This document shows, piece after piece, positions 1 through 7,921 of a stretch of DNA of 64,000 bases (position 1 is the first letter of the stretch; the number at the start of each line of letters is the position of its first letter). The translations under genes and the position numbers were made by a program. The notes under the pieces were generated by a model. It saw nothing but the letters and a program-made list of their open reading frames with translations, was not told the DNA's origin and did no database searches. The stretch is from assembly GCA_017416915.1 (NCBI GenBank), contig JAFQAN010000016.1, positions 1-64,000 of the forward strand, in the 5' to 3' direction. This DNA is from Alistipes sp. GTDB taxonomy: Bacteria > Bacteroidota > Bacteroidia > Bacteroidales > Rikenellaceae.

Positions 1-2
1 AA

Positions 3-99
3 GGGTAAGCTACTTATATCGCACCGCTACAACCACATACCCTTGCTCGATTCCTCGCCTGGGGGAGTTCTGTAGGAGCTGGTCGTATAAGACTTACCC
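3..99 (-). ncRNA. ffs: SRP RNA (4.5S-like, small bacterial type)
   Basis: Read on the minus strand, this is a ~97-nt RNA closed by GGGTAAG (93-99) pairing with CTTACCC (3-9). The apical hairpin has the SRP signature: a CAGG side and an AGCA side flank a CGA-GGAA-TCG stem-loop with the GGAA tetraloop that Ffh recognises. It would join Ffh to form the signal recognition particle that targets membrane proteins co-translationally. The 5' end lies about 6 nt after a good promoter box. The gene is divergent from mltG. The call rests on the conserved helix-8 pattern and on folding by eye. Exact ends are uncertain by a few bases. Confidence 0.85.
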
Positions 100-104
100 G
101 GGCA

Positions 105-136
105 CAAAAGTACAAAAAAAATGTATCTTTGCAAAA
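105..136 (-). promoter_or_regulatory. SRP RNA promoter (TTTTG-N19-TACTTTTG)
   Basis: On the minus strand TTTTG (132-136) is followed after exactly 19 nt by TACTTTTG (105-112), which matches the Bacteroidota -33/-7 consensus. The predicted RNA starts about 5 nt downstream. The spacer contains the plus-strand -7 box of mltG, so the two divergent promoters overlap. Confidence 0.75.
124..131 (+). promoter_or_regulatory. mltG -7 box (TATCTTTG)
   Basis: TATCTTTG fits TAnnTTTG, with the mltG ATG 18 nt downstream. No clear -33 TTTG is visible at the usual distance. The box sits inside the spacer of the opposing SRP RNA promoter. Confidence 0.55.
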
Positions 137-149
137 AAAAAAGTGAATA

Positions 150-1166
150 ATGCGTAAGAAAATTGTATATGCCGTCGCGCTTGTCGCTGTTGTTGTGGTA
201 GTTGCACTATTTGCTGTCTATCGTATGTTCTACGGCTCGGCGGTGGAAAATAGCTTTACGCTCGATGTCGGTAGTGATGACAGCTACGCCACTGTCGTTG
301 AGAGGGTCAAGCAGCATATTAGTAACGATATGGCGTTTGACCTCTATGCCAAGCGTATCAACCTCGAAAAGTCGTTTAAGGCTGGACGTTACACCTTCGA
401 GGAGGGTATGACGGTTATCGACATTGCGCGTATGCTTAAATTTGGCAGCAATGCTACCGTGCGCCTTATAATCAATAATGCGCGTACCCCCGAGGCGTTG
501 GCGGGCCGCATATCACAGCAACTCGACATTGACTCTGCGGAGATGGTAAAGTTGCTACGTAGCGACGAGATGGTTGAGCGTATGGGCTATAAAAGCCCCG
601 AGGCGATGTTCTCGATGTTTCTGCCTAATACCTACGAGGTGTTTCCCAATATCACTGCCGAGGAGTTGGTGTTGCGCCTTAAAGATGAGTCGGATAGGTT
701 CTGGTCGAGGGATAGCAACCGTGAGCGTCTTGAAGCCATCTCTCTTACGCCATACGAGGTGATGACCCTTGCGTCGATAGTTCACGAGGAGACCAACGCT
801 CAGGATGAGATGCCGCGTGTGGCTGGCGTATATATGAACCGTCTGCGTAAAGGTATGCCGTTACAGGCTGACCCTACGGTAAAGTATGCGGTTGGCGACC
901 CTACGCTCAAACGTATATTGTACCGCCATTTGGAGGTGGACTCGCCATACAATACCTATAAGCACCTCGGCTTGCCTCCTACGCCTATCGCTATGCCCGA
1001 TATGGCGGCTATCGAGGCGGTGCTTAACTACGAGCAGCACGACTATTACTACTTCTGCGCCCGTTCGGAGATGGATGGCAGACACAACTTCGCGCGTACA
1101 CACGCCGAGCACGAGCGCAACGCGGCGGAGTATCACAGAGCGTTAAACAATATGAAGATTAAATAG
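150..1166 (+). CDS. mltG: Endolytic murein transglycosylase MltG (YceG family)
   Basis: The 338-residue product cleaves nascent glycan strands of peptidoglycan at the inner membrane and so limits strand length. One N-terminal membrane segment (about residues 5-25, valine-rich) anchors a periplasmic YceG domain. The family motif ASIVHEET is near residues 208-215, and its conserved second Glu (about 214) is the expected catalytic residue. The following segment with VYMNRLRKGMPLQADPT is also typical of the family. The length is normal. The ATG at 150 follows a -7 box by 18 nt and no earlier in-frame ATG exists. The next gene starts 3 nt after the stop, so co-transcription with the DUF4199 and glycosyltransferase genes is likely. 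Confidence 0.95.
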   Translation: MRKKIVYAVALVAVVVVVALFAVYRMFYGSAVENSFTLDVGSDDSYATVVERVKQHISNDMAFDLYAKRINLEKSFKAGRYTFEEGMTVIDIARMLKFGSNATVRLIINNARTPEALAGRISQQLDIDSAEMVKLLRSDEMVERMGYKSPEAMFSMFLPNTYEVFPNITAEELVLRLKDESDRFWSRDSNRERLEAISLTPYEVMTLASIVHEETNAQDEMPRVAGVYMNRLRKGMPLQADPTVKYAVGDPTLKRILYRHLEVDSPYNTYKHLGLPPTPIAMPDMAAIEAVLNYEQHDYYYFCARSEMDGRHNFARTHAEHERNAAEYHRALNNMKIK

Positions 1167-1169
1167 GCT

Positions 1170-1763
1170 ATGCAGAACAATTTTTGGTATGATGCCCTCA
1201 AATATGGTGCTTTGTTGGGCCTGATTATGGGTCTGTCGCGTATCTTCGAGACCTACGAACTCTTTCTTAGTGATAGAGTGGGCGTCGGCGGACTCTTTGT
1301 TGTGGAGTGGTTGGCGTCGGTCGTGATTTTTATTTGGCTGCTCTACCGCTTTACTAAGCGCCGCGCACTATCGGCACCCGATGACGAGGGCTTCTCGTAT
1401 GGCTCGGGGTTGAGCTATGCGCTTATGGTGTCGATGTTGGCAGGTGTCGTTGTCGGCGTTATGTACCATATCTTTGTCTCGATAGTTGGCTACGAGGCGT
1501 ATGTCGAGGGCTATATATCGCTCATCGACGAGTATTATGCCATTATCGCTAATAGTGGTGTGCAGTTGCCGTCGGACTATATGGAGATGTTCGAGGATAT
1601 TAAGGATATGTTGCGTCGCGGTGAGGCACCTTCGATGTTCGATAACCTGCTTACGTCGCTTCAAATCTATATGTTTACAGGTCTTGTGGTGGGTCTTATC
1701 ATTGCGGCTATTACACGTCGTCAGCCCCAATATCCGCAGTCAAACAATACTATCAACCAGTAG
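1170..1763 (+). CDS. DUF4199 family membrane protein
   Basis: This 197-residue integral membrane protein resembles DUF4199, a Bacteroidota family of unknown function. About four hydrophobic segments are visible: near residues 12-30, 42-58, 82-110 (with a glycine-rich VVVGVMYHIFVSIVG stretch) and 165-182. The loop between the last two is acidic and probably holds a helix. It starts 3 nt after mltG and ends 5 nt before the glycosyltransferase gene. This DUF4199 and GT2 pairing suggests a job at the envelope, perhaps linked to the lipid-linked sugar made by its neighbour. That is inference from position only. Confidence 0.75.
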   Translation: MQNNFWYDALKYGALLGLIMGLSRIFETYELFLSDRVGVGGLFVVEWLASVVIFIWLLYRFTKRRALSAPDDEGFSYGSGLSYALMVSMLAGVVVGVMYHIFVSIVGYEAYVEGYISLIDEYYAIIANSGVQLPSDYMEMFEDIKDMLRRGEAPSMFDNLLTSLQIYMFTGLVVGLIIAAITRRQPQYPQSNNTINQ

Positions 1764-1768
1764 TCATT

Positions 1769-2734
1769 ATGCAACAGAAATTGGATATATCGGTTGTTGT
1801 CCCCCTCTATAATGAGGCAGAGTCGCTCCCAGAGCTTGTCGCTTGGATAGATAGGGTGGCTACCGAGAACGACCTCTCTTACGAGATAATAATGATTGAC
1901 GATGGCTCTACGGATGAGTCGTGGAGCGTTGTCGAACGGCTTAAAACCAAGTATGCAGCGATACGTGGTATCAGCTTCTCGCGCAACTACGGTAAGTCGG
2001 CAGCCCTGTACTGCGGCTTTGAGATGGCGCGCGGAGAGGTGGTGTTTACTATGGATGCCGACTTGCAGGACTCGCCTGATGAGATTCCAGCTATGCGACG
2101 TATGATTCTCGATGAGGGCTACGACCTTGTTTCGGGCTGGAAACGCAAGCGCTACGACCCTGCTGGCAAACGCATACCGAGTAAGTTCTTCAACTTTACA
2201 GCGCGCTTGATGTCAGGCATCAAGCTGCACGACTTCAACTGCGGCTTGAAGGCATATCGGCGCAAGGTGGTTAAGTCTATCGAGGTGTATGGCGAGATGC
2301 ACCGCTATATCCCCATCTTGGCTAAGCACGCGGGCTTTAAGCGTATCGGCGAGAAGGTTGTTGAACACCACGAACGTAAGTATGGAAGGTCGAAATTTGG
2401 CTTGGAGCGTATGTTGAAGGGCTACTTGGACCTTATCTCCGTTACCTTTATGTCGCACTTTGGGCGTTCGCCGATGTATCTGTTTGGCGGGCTTGGTACG
2501 CTGATGTTCCTTGTTGGTGGCGCTACGACAATATGGGTTATTGCCGATAAACTCTACTCTCAGGCTCACGGACTTGCGTGGCGCGGTGTTACCGATCAGC
2601 CGCTCTTCTACCTTGCGTTGCTTGCTATTGTGCTTGGCGTGCAGCTCTTCTTGGCGGGCTTCCTTGGCGAGCTTATAAATAGACGCTCGACGGATAGAAA
2701 TAGCTACCTTGTGGATAGACGTATAGATGAGTAG
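1769..2734 (+). CDS. Family 2 glycosyltransferase, polyprenyl-phosphate sugar type (GtrB/DPM1-like)
   Basis: The 321-residue product has a GT-A catalytic domain (residues 1-225) with VVVPLYNEAESLPELV at the N terminus, the IDDGSTD motif near 43-49, and DADLQD near 93-98 for metal and nucleotide-sugar binding. Two C-terminal membrane helices follow (about 233-255 and 272-295). This arrangement is typical of enzymes that move a sugar from a nucleotide donor to undecaprenyl phosphate, such as GtrB and ArnC-like proteins. The actual sugar cannot be read from the sequence. It is the third gene of the mltG run. A 45-nt gap separates it from the DUF4293 gene. Confidence 0.9.
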   Translation: MQQKLDISVVVPLYNEAESLPELVAWIDRVATENDLSYEIIMIDDGSTDESWSVVERLKTKYAAIRGISFSRNYGKSAALYCGFEMARGEVVFTMDADLQDSPDEIPAMRRMILDEGYDLVSGWKRKRYDPAGKRIPSKFFNFTARLMSGIKLHDFNCGLKAYRRKVVKSIEVYGEMHRYIPILAKHAGFKRIGEKVVEHHERKYGRSKFGLERMLKGYLDLISVTFMSHFGRSPMYLFGGLGTLMFLVGGATTIWVIADKLYSQAHGLAWRGVTDQPLFYLALLAIVLGVQLFLAGFLGELINRRSTDRNSYLVDRRIDE

Positions 2735-2779
2735 AGTGGGGTAGTCGTTGTAAATGTAAAATTGTAAAAAACGAATAAT

Positions 2780-3241
2780 ATGATTCAGCGAATTCAGACT
2801 TTGTATCTTTTGGCGGTAGTTGCGCTTATGTCAGTAACGCTCTTTGCGCCTATTGCCACCTTTACCGTTGGCGAGACCACCTTTACGCTTTCGGCATTTT
2901 CACTTGCGGGCGGCAATCAGTCGCAGAGTACCTTATGGATGGGCATCTTGCTTGTTGTTAGCACGGTGTTGCCGCTTGTAACGATTTTTCTGTTTAAGCG
3001 CCGACAGTTGCAGGTGCGCTTGTGTGGAGCAGAGGTGGTGTTGTTGCTTGGAGCTTTGGTGTTTATAGGCATCTACTATTGGTTGTCTGTTGATAAGGCC
3101 TTCGACGGCGTAGAGATTATGCATAAGCAGTTTGGCTGGGCAGCGCCTATGCCTCTTGTGTCGATAGTGCTTACCTACTTGGCAGGCAGAGCCATCTTCA
3201 AGGATGAGATTTTAGTGCGCTCCCTCGACCGAATCCGATAG
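2780..3241 (+). CDS. DUF4293 family membrane protein
   Basis: This 153-residue protein opens with MIQRIQTLYLLAVVALM, the usual start of DUF4293, a four-helix Bacteroidota membrane family of unknown role. Hydrophobic helices lie near residues 8-26, 52-69, 80-100 and 122-142. A short extracytoplasmic loop with IATFTVGETTFTL follows the first helix. The final tail is basic, as expected for a cytoplasmic C terminus. It follows the glycosyltransferase by 45 nt and may share its transcript. No function can be assigned. Confidence 0.8.
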   Translation: MIQRIQTLYLLAVVALMSVTLFAPIATFTVGETTFTLSAFSLAGGNQSQSTLWMGILLVVSTVLPLVTIFLFKRRQLQVRLCGAEVVLLLGALVFIGIYYWLSVDKAFDGVEIMHKQFGWAAPMPLVSIVLTYLAGRAIFKDEILVRSLDRIR

Positions 3242-3276
3242 TAAAAGTGAGATAAATAAAAAAATAACGCCAAAAA

Positions 3277-3308
3277 TTTTGGTGGTAAGAAAAAAGTGTG
3301 TATATTTG
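3277..3308 (+). promoter_or_regulatory. tRNA-Leu(CAA) promoter (TTTTG-N19-TATATTTG)
   Basis: TTTTG at 3277-3281 and TATATTTG at 3301-3308 are separated by 19 nt, an exact Bacteroidota housekeeping promoter. The tRNA 5' end lies 25 nt after the box. Confidence 0.8.
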
Positions 3309-3332
3309 CACACCATTTCAGAGAAATCTGAT

Positions 3333-3416
3333 GCCCAGATGGCGGAATCGGTAGACGCGCTGGTCTCAAACACCAGTAGGTTCACCCCTGTGCCGGTTCG
3401 ACCCCGGCTCTGGGTA
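3333..3416 (+). tRNA. tRNA-Leu (anticodon CAA)
   Basis: This is a class II tRNA with a long variable arm. The acceptor stem GCCCAGA pairs with TCTGGGT (G-U at the first pair) and is followed by discriminator A. The anticodon stem CTGGT/ACCAG (3360-3376) encloses loop CTCAAAC with anticodon CAA at 3367-3369, which reads UUG. The T loop GGTTCGACCC is standard. No CCA is encoded. Confidence 0.96.
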
Positions 3417-3420
3417 CACG

Positions 3421-3451
3421 AAGAGAGGAACGAGAGTTACTCTCTTTTTTT
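3421..3451 (+). terminator. Terminator of tRNA-Leu(CAA)
   Basis: AAGAGAG (3421-3427) pairs with CTCTCTT (3440-3446) and runs into a T tract to 3451. It lies five bases after the tRNA. Confidence 0.8.
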
Positions 3452-3472
3452 GTTGATTATAGTTGGCGATAG

Positions 3473-3608
3473 CCGACCTATGGTCGTTGAGTGCGTTGCG
3501 GTATGGCCCCCTACGAGCAAGCTCGCAAAAAAAGGCTTAGTCCGAAATTTCAGTAGTATGGGAGCAAAAGGCAGTACTAAGTATAGGCCTTATAACTCCA
3601 TAGGTCGG
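3473..3608 (-). terminator. Structured 3' region and likely terminator of umuC
   Basis: On the minus strand after the umuC stop, AGGC and TTAGT (3587-3590 and 3576-3580) can pair with ACTAA-GCCT (3533-3541). A run of seven T follows (complement of 3527-3533), as in an intrinsic terminator with an internal bulge. An outer perfect 11-bp inverted repeat, CCGACCTATGG (3473-3483) and CCATAGGTCGG (3598-3608), encloses the whole region and begins at the stop codon. No gene is seen in 3452-3609. Confidence 0.45.
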
Positions 3609-3609
3609 A

Positions 3610-4872
3610 TTATTTGACCTTCGCGATGGGAAGCTCGTCCCAGTGCGTAGTATAGCGCGGTGAGCGGTGGTCGCTATACGACTTTACGCCAAGCATACCT
3701 TGCGATGCTACGACAACCTTTGCATCGCCCTCCGAGCGATTAATGGCGTCCACAGTGCGCATAAGGCGTTCGTGCTGAGAGTGTTCTTCGGCGTTGAACA
3801 TCGGTCGCATAGTAGCCTCGATGGGCGATATATGGCTTGCAATAACGCCCGCGCGCTTATAGCCATTACCCGAAATGAAGATGTCGTTTGCCGCCTCGCG
3901 GGCAGCGCGAACAAGATGCAGAGTGCTATTCGTTGGCTCCGTAAAAGGCGTTATTATATTCCCATATTGCTGTGTTTCGTCGCTATGAAAACGGTTTGTC
4001 GCGGCAAAGACGCTCAGCTGTCGGCAGAGGCTCTTTTGGTCGCGGAGCTTCTCGGCGGTCATCGCGGCGAACTTTGCCACCTGCTCCATAAGCTCTTCGC
4101 GGTTGTATATCTCTGAGGAGAAGCTACGTGATACGCATATCGACTGCTTCGCCTCGATGCTGTGTTCAAACTCAATGGAGGGTATGCCACGCAGCTCACG
4201 CCACGTGCGCACTCCCGTAATGCCCATCTTGGCACGTACACGCTCTTCGCTCAGTTGCGTGAAGTCGTAGGCGCTGATTATGCCTGCCTCTCGAAGTCGA
4301 GGGGCGTGGCGACGACCTATGCCCCACACATCTTCGATAGCAAACTTGCGCAACACCTTTTCTACATCCTCTGCACGGTGCATATAGCATCCTCCACGAA
4401 GCTTCGGGTACTGCTTGCATAGCTTCGAGGTAATCTTCGCGAGGGTCTTTGTCGGAGCAACGCCCACTGATACGGGTATCCCCGTTAGGCGACGGCACTC
4501 TGCCGAGAGGTGTTTGGCGAAGTGGTCGAAATCACACTCCTGCATACCGCGCAGGTCTAAAAATGCCTCGTCAATGGAATATACCTCGACCTGTGGTGCG
4601 TGGTCGCGCAGTACCGAGCGCACACGGCGCGAGAAGTCGGCGTAAAGGGTCATATTCCCTGAGAAGACGGCTACGTCGTGGCGCTTGACGATGCCTGCAA
4701 TCTTGAAATAGGGGTCGCCCATCTTGATACCCAATGCCTTAGCCTCGTTGGAGCGCGCAATGGCACAGCCGTCGTTATTCGACAGCACGATGACTGGGCG
4801 TCCCTCCAAGTCGGGGCGGAACACCCGTTCGCACGAGACGAAAAAGTTGTTGCAGTCGGCAAGGGCAAACAT
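3610..4872 (-). CDS. umuC: Y-family DNA polymerase, UmuC-like (Pol V catalytic subunit)
   Basis: The 420-residue protein is a translesion polymerase that copies past damaged bases. The palm begins with FALADCNNFFVSCERVF, which carries the first catalytic Asp. SIDEAFLDL near residues 99-107 holds the second acidic pair. A helix-hairpin-helix region with IEDVWGIGRRHAPRL (about 173-187) and a little-finger domain (about 240-350) follow, and the length fits UmuC. It lies 15 nt after umuD on the minus strand, so both are probably one operon. Under SOS conditions processed UmuD would activate it, which is knowledge of the family and not shown here. Confidence 0.95.
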   Translation of the reverse strand: MFALADCNNFFVSCERVFRPDLEGRPVIVLSNNDGCAIARSNEAKALGIKMGDPYFKIAGIVKRHDVAVFSGNMTLYADFSRRVRSVLRDHAPQVEVYSIDEAFLDLRGMQECDFDHFAKHLSAECRRLTGIPVSVGVAPTKTLAKITSKLCKQYPKLRGGCYMHRAEDVEKVLRKFAIEDVWGIGRRHAPRLREAGIISAYDFTQLSEERVRAKMGITGVRTWRELRGIPSIEFEHSIEAKQSICVSRSFSSEIYNREELMEQVAKFAAMTAEKLRDQKSLCRQLSVFAATNRFHSDETQQYGNIITPFTEPTNSTLHLVRAAREAANDIFISGNGYKRAGVIASHISPIEATMRPMFNAEEHSQHERLMRTVDAINRSEGDAKVVVASQGMLGVKSYSDHRSPRYTTHWDELPIAKVK

Positions 4873-4887
4873 CTATAATAGAGAGTG

Positions 4888-5301
4888 TTAAGCTCGTTTA
4901 ATGACGTATGTAACGACACCCCAGATAGCAAACTCGTTGTCGCGCGTAATCCTCAGTGGCTTGAACTTGGGGTTGGCGGCGACAAGCATAATATGGTCAT
5001 CGTGCTTTTCGACGCGCTTTACGGTGAACTCGCCGTCGATAAAGCACACCGCCGAGCAGCCGTTATATGGCTCTATACTGCGATCTACGATGATGATGTC
5101 GCCCTCGTCCATCTCGGCATCTACCATCGACGTACCGCCGATGCGAAAGAAGAATGTCGAGGCGGGGTGGCGCACCAGCAGACGCAATAGGTCAAGCTTC
5201 TCGCGAGGCTCCTCGTCTGCGGGCGAGGGAAAGCCTGCGCGTACCTCGCCAAGCATATCCGCCTCGATGGGCGTGGTGCAATCTATCTTATAAGGCTCCA
5301 T
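4888..5301 (-). CDS. umuD: UmuD-like self-cleaving S24 protein (Pol V accessory subunit)
   Basis: This 137-residue S24 peptidase-fold protein has a likely self-cleavage site Ala22-Gly23 in RAGFPSPA. The catalytic Ser is at about 58 in GTSM and the general-base Lys at about 95 in FTVKR, matching LexA/UmuD proteins. It lacks a DNA-binding domain, so it is UmuD and not LexA. Cleavage, promoted by RecA filaments, would yield the form that activates UmuC, which is encoded directly downstream. Two small palindromes lie just upstream and are candidates for damage-responsive control. The ATG at 5301 is the only sensible start. Confidence 0.93.
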   Translation of the reverse strand: MEPYKIDCTTPIEADMLGEVRAGFPSPADEEPREKLDLLRLLVRHPASTFFFRIGGTSMVDAEMDEGDIIIVDRSIEPYNGCSAVCFIDGEFTVKRVEKHDDHIMLVAANPKFKPLRITRDNEFAIWGVVTYVIKRA

Positions 5302-5312
5302 AATCTGTTATG

Positions 5313-5341
5313 TGGCATCTATTGTGCCATTTGTTAGACAA
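5313..5341. promoter_or_regulatory. Paired palindromes upstream of umuD (candidate SOS operator)
   Basis: TGGCA (5313-5317) and TGCCA (5325-5329) form an inverted repeat with a 7-nt spacer. Beside it is the near-perfect palindrome TTGTTAGACAA (5331-5341), with TTGT/ACAA arms. No TAnnTTTG box was found for umuD. A LexA-type operator is a guess from position. Confidence 0.35.
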
Positions 5342-5344
5342 GAT

Positions 5345-5367
5345 GGGCTGACCGATGAAGCCAGCCC
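5345..5367 (-). terminator. Hairpin after the GH2 gene
   Basis: GGGCTG (5345-5350) pairs with CAGCCC (5362-5367), 30 nt after the GH2 stop. On the minus strand it is followed only by TCTTGTCT, so termination would be weak. It could also form part of the umuD control region. Confidence 0.45.
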
Positions 5368-5396
5368 AATTGTCAAGTTGTTGGCAGGGTCCTGAT

Positions 5397-7907
5397 TTAT
5401 CGGCTCTCGATAGTTATCGCATTTGACTCTACGCCGTCGCCGCTTACCGTGAGGGTTATCTTGCCCGCGGTGCCACGCAACGAGCGTACGATGGCCAACG
5501 CCTTGCCGTTGAACAGCTTCATCTGTTTGCCTTTGAGGGACTCGCCACCTGCGGCATTGCCGTTATCGACTCCTACAAGCTCGCCTGCGCCCGATAGCTC
5601 GAAGTAGAGCTGATTCATCGCCGTAGGCATAAAGTTCCCCTCGCTATCGGTGCAGTCAATGGTGATGTACGAGAGGTCGTAGCCATCGGCAGCTATTGTC
5701 GTGCGGTCTGCCGTAAGGCTCAACTTCGCAGCCTCGCCCGCGGTCTTGCGAGTGTGGCGCAGTACCTCCTTGCCCTCCTTGTAGCCGATAGCAGTAATCT
5801 CTCCCGCCTCGAACTCAACGCCCTCCCAGATGGCGTGTAGGCGCTCTGCGCTCTTCTTGCTGCGTCCCATCGAGCGACCATTAACCAAGAGTTCCACCTC
5901 GTCGGCAGTGTTGTAGTATGCCCAGATGTCAATCTTGTCGCCTGTCTGCCAATTCCAGTGCGGGAAGAGGTGTAGGGTAGGCTCATCGGTCCACTCGGCA
6001 CGATACATATAGTAGCAATCCTTCGGGAAACCACACAAATCGACGATGCCGAAGTATGACGAGCGTGATGGCCACGAGTAGGGCGTAGGCTCTCCGAGGT
6101 AGTCGAAGCCTGTCCAGACAAATGTTCCCGCACAGTAGTCGCGGTCGCGCACGGCTATCCACGCTGTCTCGTGCAGAGCGCCCCACGGCGTACGTGAGTT
6201 GTCGTATGCCGAGCATTGGTGGTGCTCGGTGTCGTAGGTTATATCCCAACGCTCGGGATGGACCTGTATCTCACTCGACGGATGGAGGTAGAAACCTCGG
6301 CTATTTATCGAAGATGCGGTCTCCGAGCCGATAAAAGGCTTGTCGGGGTACCACTCGCGGACATTGTCATAGTCGGTCTCGTGGTAGTTGAAGCCCACGA
6401 TGTCGAGTGCTCCCGAACGCAGAAGGTTGTTTATCGGGCGTGTCTCGTTGCATCCCGCCGTAACGGGGCGAGTGGGGTCGTACTCCTTGACAATAGAGAC
6501 TAAGTGGCGCGTAAGCAGTACGTTGGGGTTCATCTCCGAGTCGGTAACATCGCCTTCTTCGCTCTTCGAGAGGAAGTTCATCAGTAGGTTGCGCTGCTCG
6601 GCAGGCAGGTTGTCTAACGTCTGATTCTCGGCATCCCACTGCTCCAAAATCTCGTTGCCGATTGACCACATAATAATCGATGGGTGATTTCTGTCTCGCT
6701 TGATGAAGTCGATAAGGTCTTTTTGGTGCCACTCGTCGAAGTAGCGCGAGTAGTCGAACTCGGTCTTGGCACGTCGCCACATATCGAACGCCTCGTCCAT
6801 TACGAGAAAGCCCATACGGTCGCATAAATCGAGGAACTCGGGGGCGGGTGGATTGTGTGAGGTGCGAATGGCATTCACGCCAAACGAACGCAGAATTTCG
6901 AGCTGACGCTCCAAGGCGCGGGTATGCACAGCAGAGCCAAGAGCGCCCAAATCGTGGTGCATACATACTCCCAATAGCTTGACATTGCGGCCATTGAGCC
7001 AAAAACCTGTCTTCGCGTTGAACTCTATGGTGCGGATGCCAAAGGGGGTGATGTACTTGTCTAATATGACGTTGCCCTCCTCGATGGTGGTAACCATATC
7101 GTAGAGATAGGGGTGGTCTATATCCCACATCTTGGGCGACGGTATCTGCATCTGCATCTCAACGTCGAGCGAACTGTTAGCAGCCACGTGGCACTCCTTC
7201 GAGGTCTTGCGCACCTGCTTGTCATTGGCGTTGATGATGGTGTTTGTCAGCGTGATGTTGCGGTCTCGGTCGCTGTCGTTCTCGATTGTTACAACGACGT
7301 TTGCCACTGCCGACTTGTTGCTAACCTCGGGCGTTGTTATATATGTTCCCGAGTAGGCTACGTGGATGTCGGGGCTGACCACAAGGCGTACATTGCGATA
7401 TATGCCGCAGCCAGCATACCAACGCGAGTTGGGCTGCTCGGAGTTGTCGCAACGCACGGCAACGATATTCTCCTCGCCCGCCTTGTTAAGGTAGGGCGTT
7501 ATGTCGTACGAGAACGACGAGTAGCCGTAGGGGCGATGTCCTACCTCGTTGCCATTGACATAGACTGAGCTATTCATAAATACGCCGTCAAACTCGATGA
7601 ATACGCGCTTGTCGGTGTAGTCCTCCACCGTAAAACTCTTGCGATACCAGCCTATGCCGCCAGGCAATGCTCCGCCACCAGGCGTCGAGGGGTTGTCGAT
7701 ACTGAACTCTCCCTCGATGCTCCAATCGTGTGGCAGACGTAGCTCACGCCACGCGCTATGGTCATACTCCGCAGTAGCGTAGGCGGCATCGTCGCCGAGG
7801 GTGAAGTGCCAGTCGAAGTTAAAATCTTCGACCGTGCGCAAACTCTCCTCCTCGCTGCTACAACCTACCGCTAAGGCGGCTAATATGATTAAAAACAGTC
7901 GTTTCAT
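5397..7907 (-). CDS. Glycoside hydrolase family 2 lipoprotein (beta-galactosidase-like)
   Basis: The 836-residue enzyme has a type II signal peptide with lipobox AVGC (Cys16), so it should be a lipoprotein facing the periplasm or cell surface. Domains in order are a jelly-roll sugar-binding domain (about 30-185), an immunoglobulin-like domain (about 190-290), a TIM barrel (about 295-600), then DUF4982 and a C-terminal Ig-like GH2 module. The acid/base is Glu419 in WSIGNE and the nucleophile is Glu529 in FIGSETA. The family covers beta-galactosidase, beta-glucuronidase and beta-mannosidase. The Bacteroidota layout with DUF4982 points to beta-galactosidase, but the substrate is not proven. It starts 14 nt after the GH3 gene, so the two enzymes probably digest one glycan. 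Confidence 0.92.
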   Translation of the reverse strand: MKRLFLIILAALAVGCSSEEESLRTVEDFNFDWHFTLGDDAAYATAEYDHSAWRELRLPHDWSIEGEFSIDNPSTPGGGALPGGIGWYRKSFTVEDYTDKRVFIEFDGVFMNSSVYVNGNEVGHRPYGYSSFSYDITPYLNKAGEENIVAVRCDNSEQPNSRWYAGCGIYRNVRLVVSPDIHVAYSGTYITTPEVSNKSAVANVVVTIENDSDRDRNITLTNTIINANDKQVRKTSKECHVAANSSLDVEMQMQIPSPKMWDIDHPYLYDMVTTIEEGNVILDKYITPFGIRTIEFNAKTGFWLNGRNVKLLGVCMHHDLGALGSAVHTRALERQLEILRSFGVNAIRTSHNPPAPEFLDLCDRMGFLVMDEAFDMWRRAKTEFDYSRYFDEWHQKDLIDFIKRDRNHPSIIMWSIGNEILEQWDAENQTLDNLPAEQRNLLMNFLSKSEEGDVTDSEMNPNVLLTRHLVSIVKEYDPTRPVTAGCNETRPINNLLRSGALDIVGFNYHETDYDNVREWYPDKPFIGSETASSINSRGFYLHPSSEIQVHPERWDITYDTEHHQCSAYDNSRTPWGALHETAWIAVRDRDYCAGTFVWTGFDYLGEPTPYSWPSRSSYFGIVDLCGFPKDCYYMYRAEWTDEPTLHLFPHWNWQTGDKIDIWAYYNTADEVELLVNGRSMGRSKKSAERLHAIWEGVEFEAGEITAIGYKEGKEVLRHTRKTAGEAAKLSLTADRTTIAADGYDLSYITIDCTDSEGNFMPTAMNQLYFELSGAGELVGVDNGNAAGGESLKGKQMKLFNGKALAIVRSLRGTAGKITLTVSGDGVESNAITIESR

Positions 7908-7921
7908 TGACTATCGTGTCA

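Noticed and set aside
3279-3617. Open frame through tRNA-Leu(CAA)
   Set aside because: It runs through a tRNA and its terminator, with no protein features.
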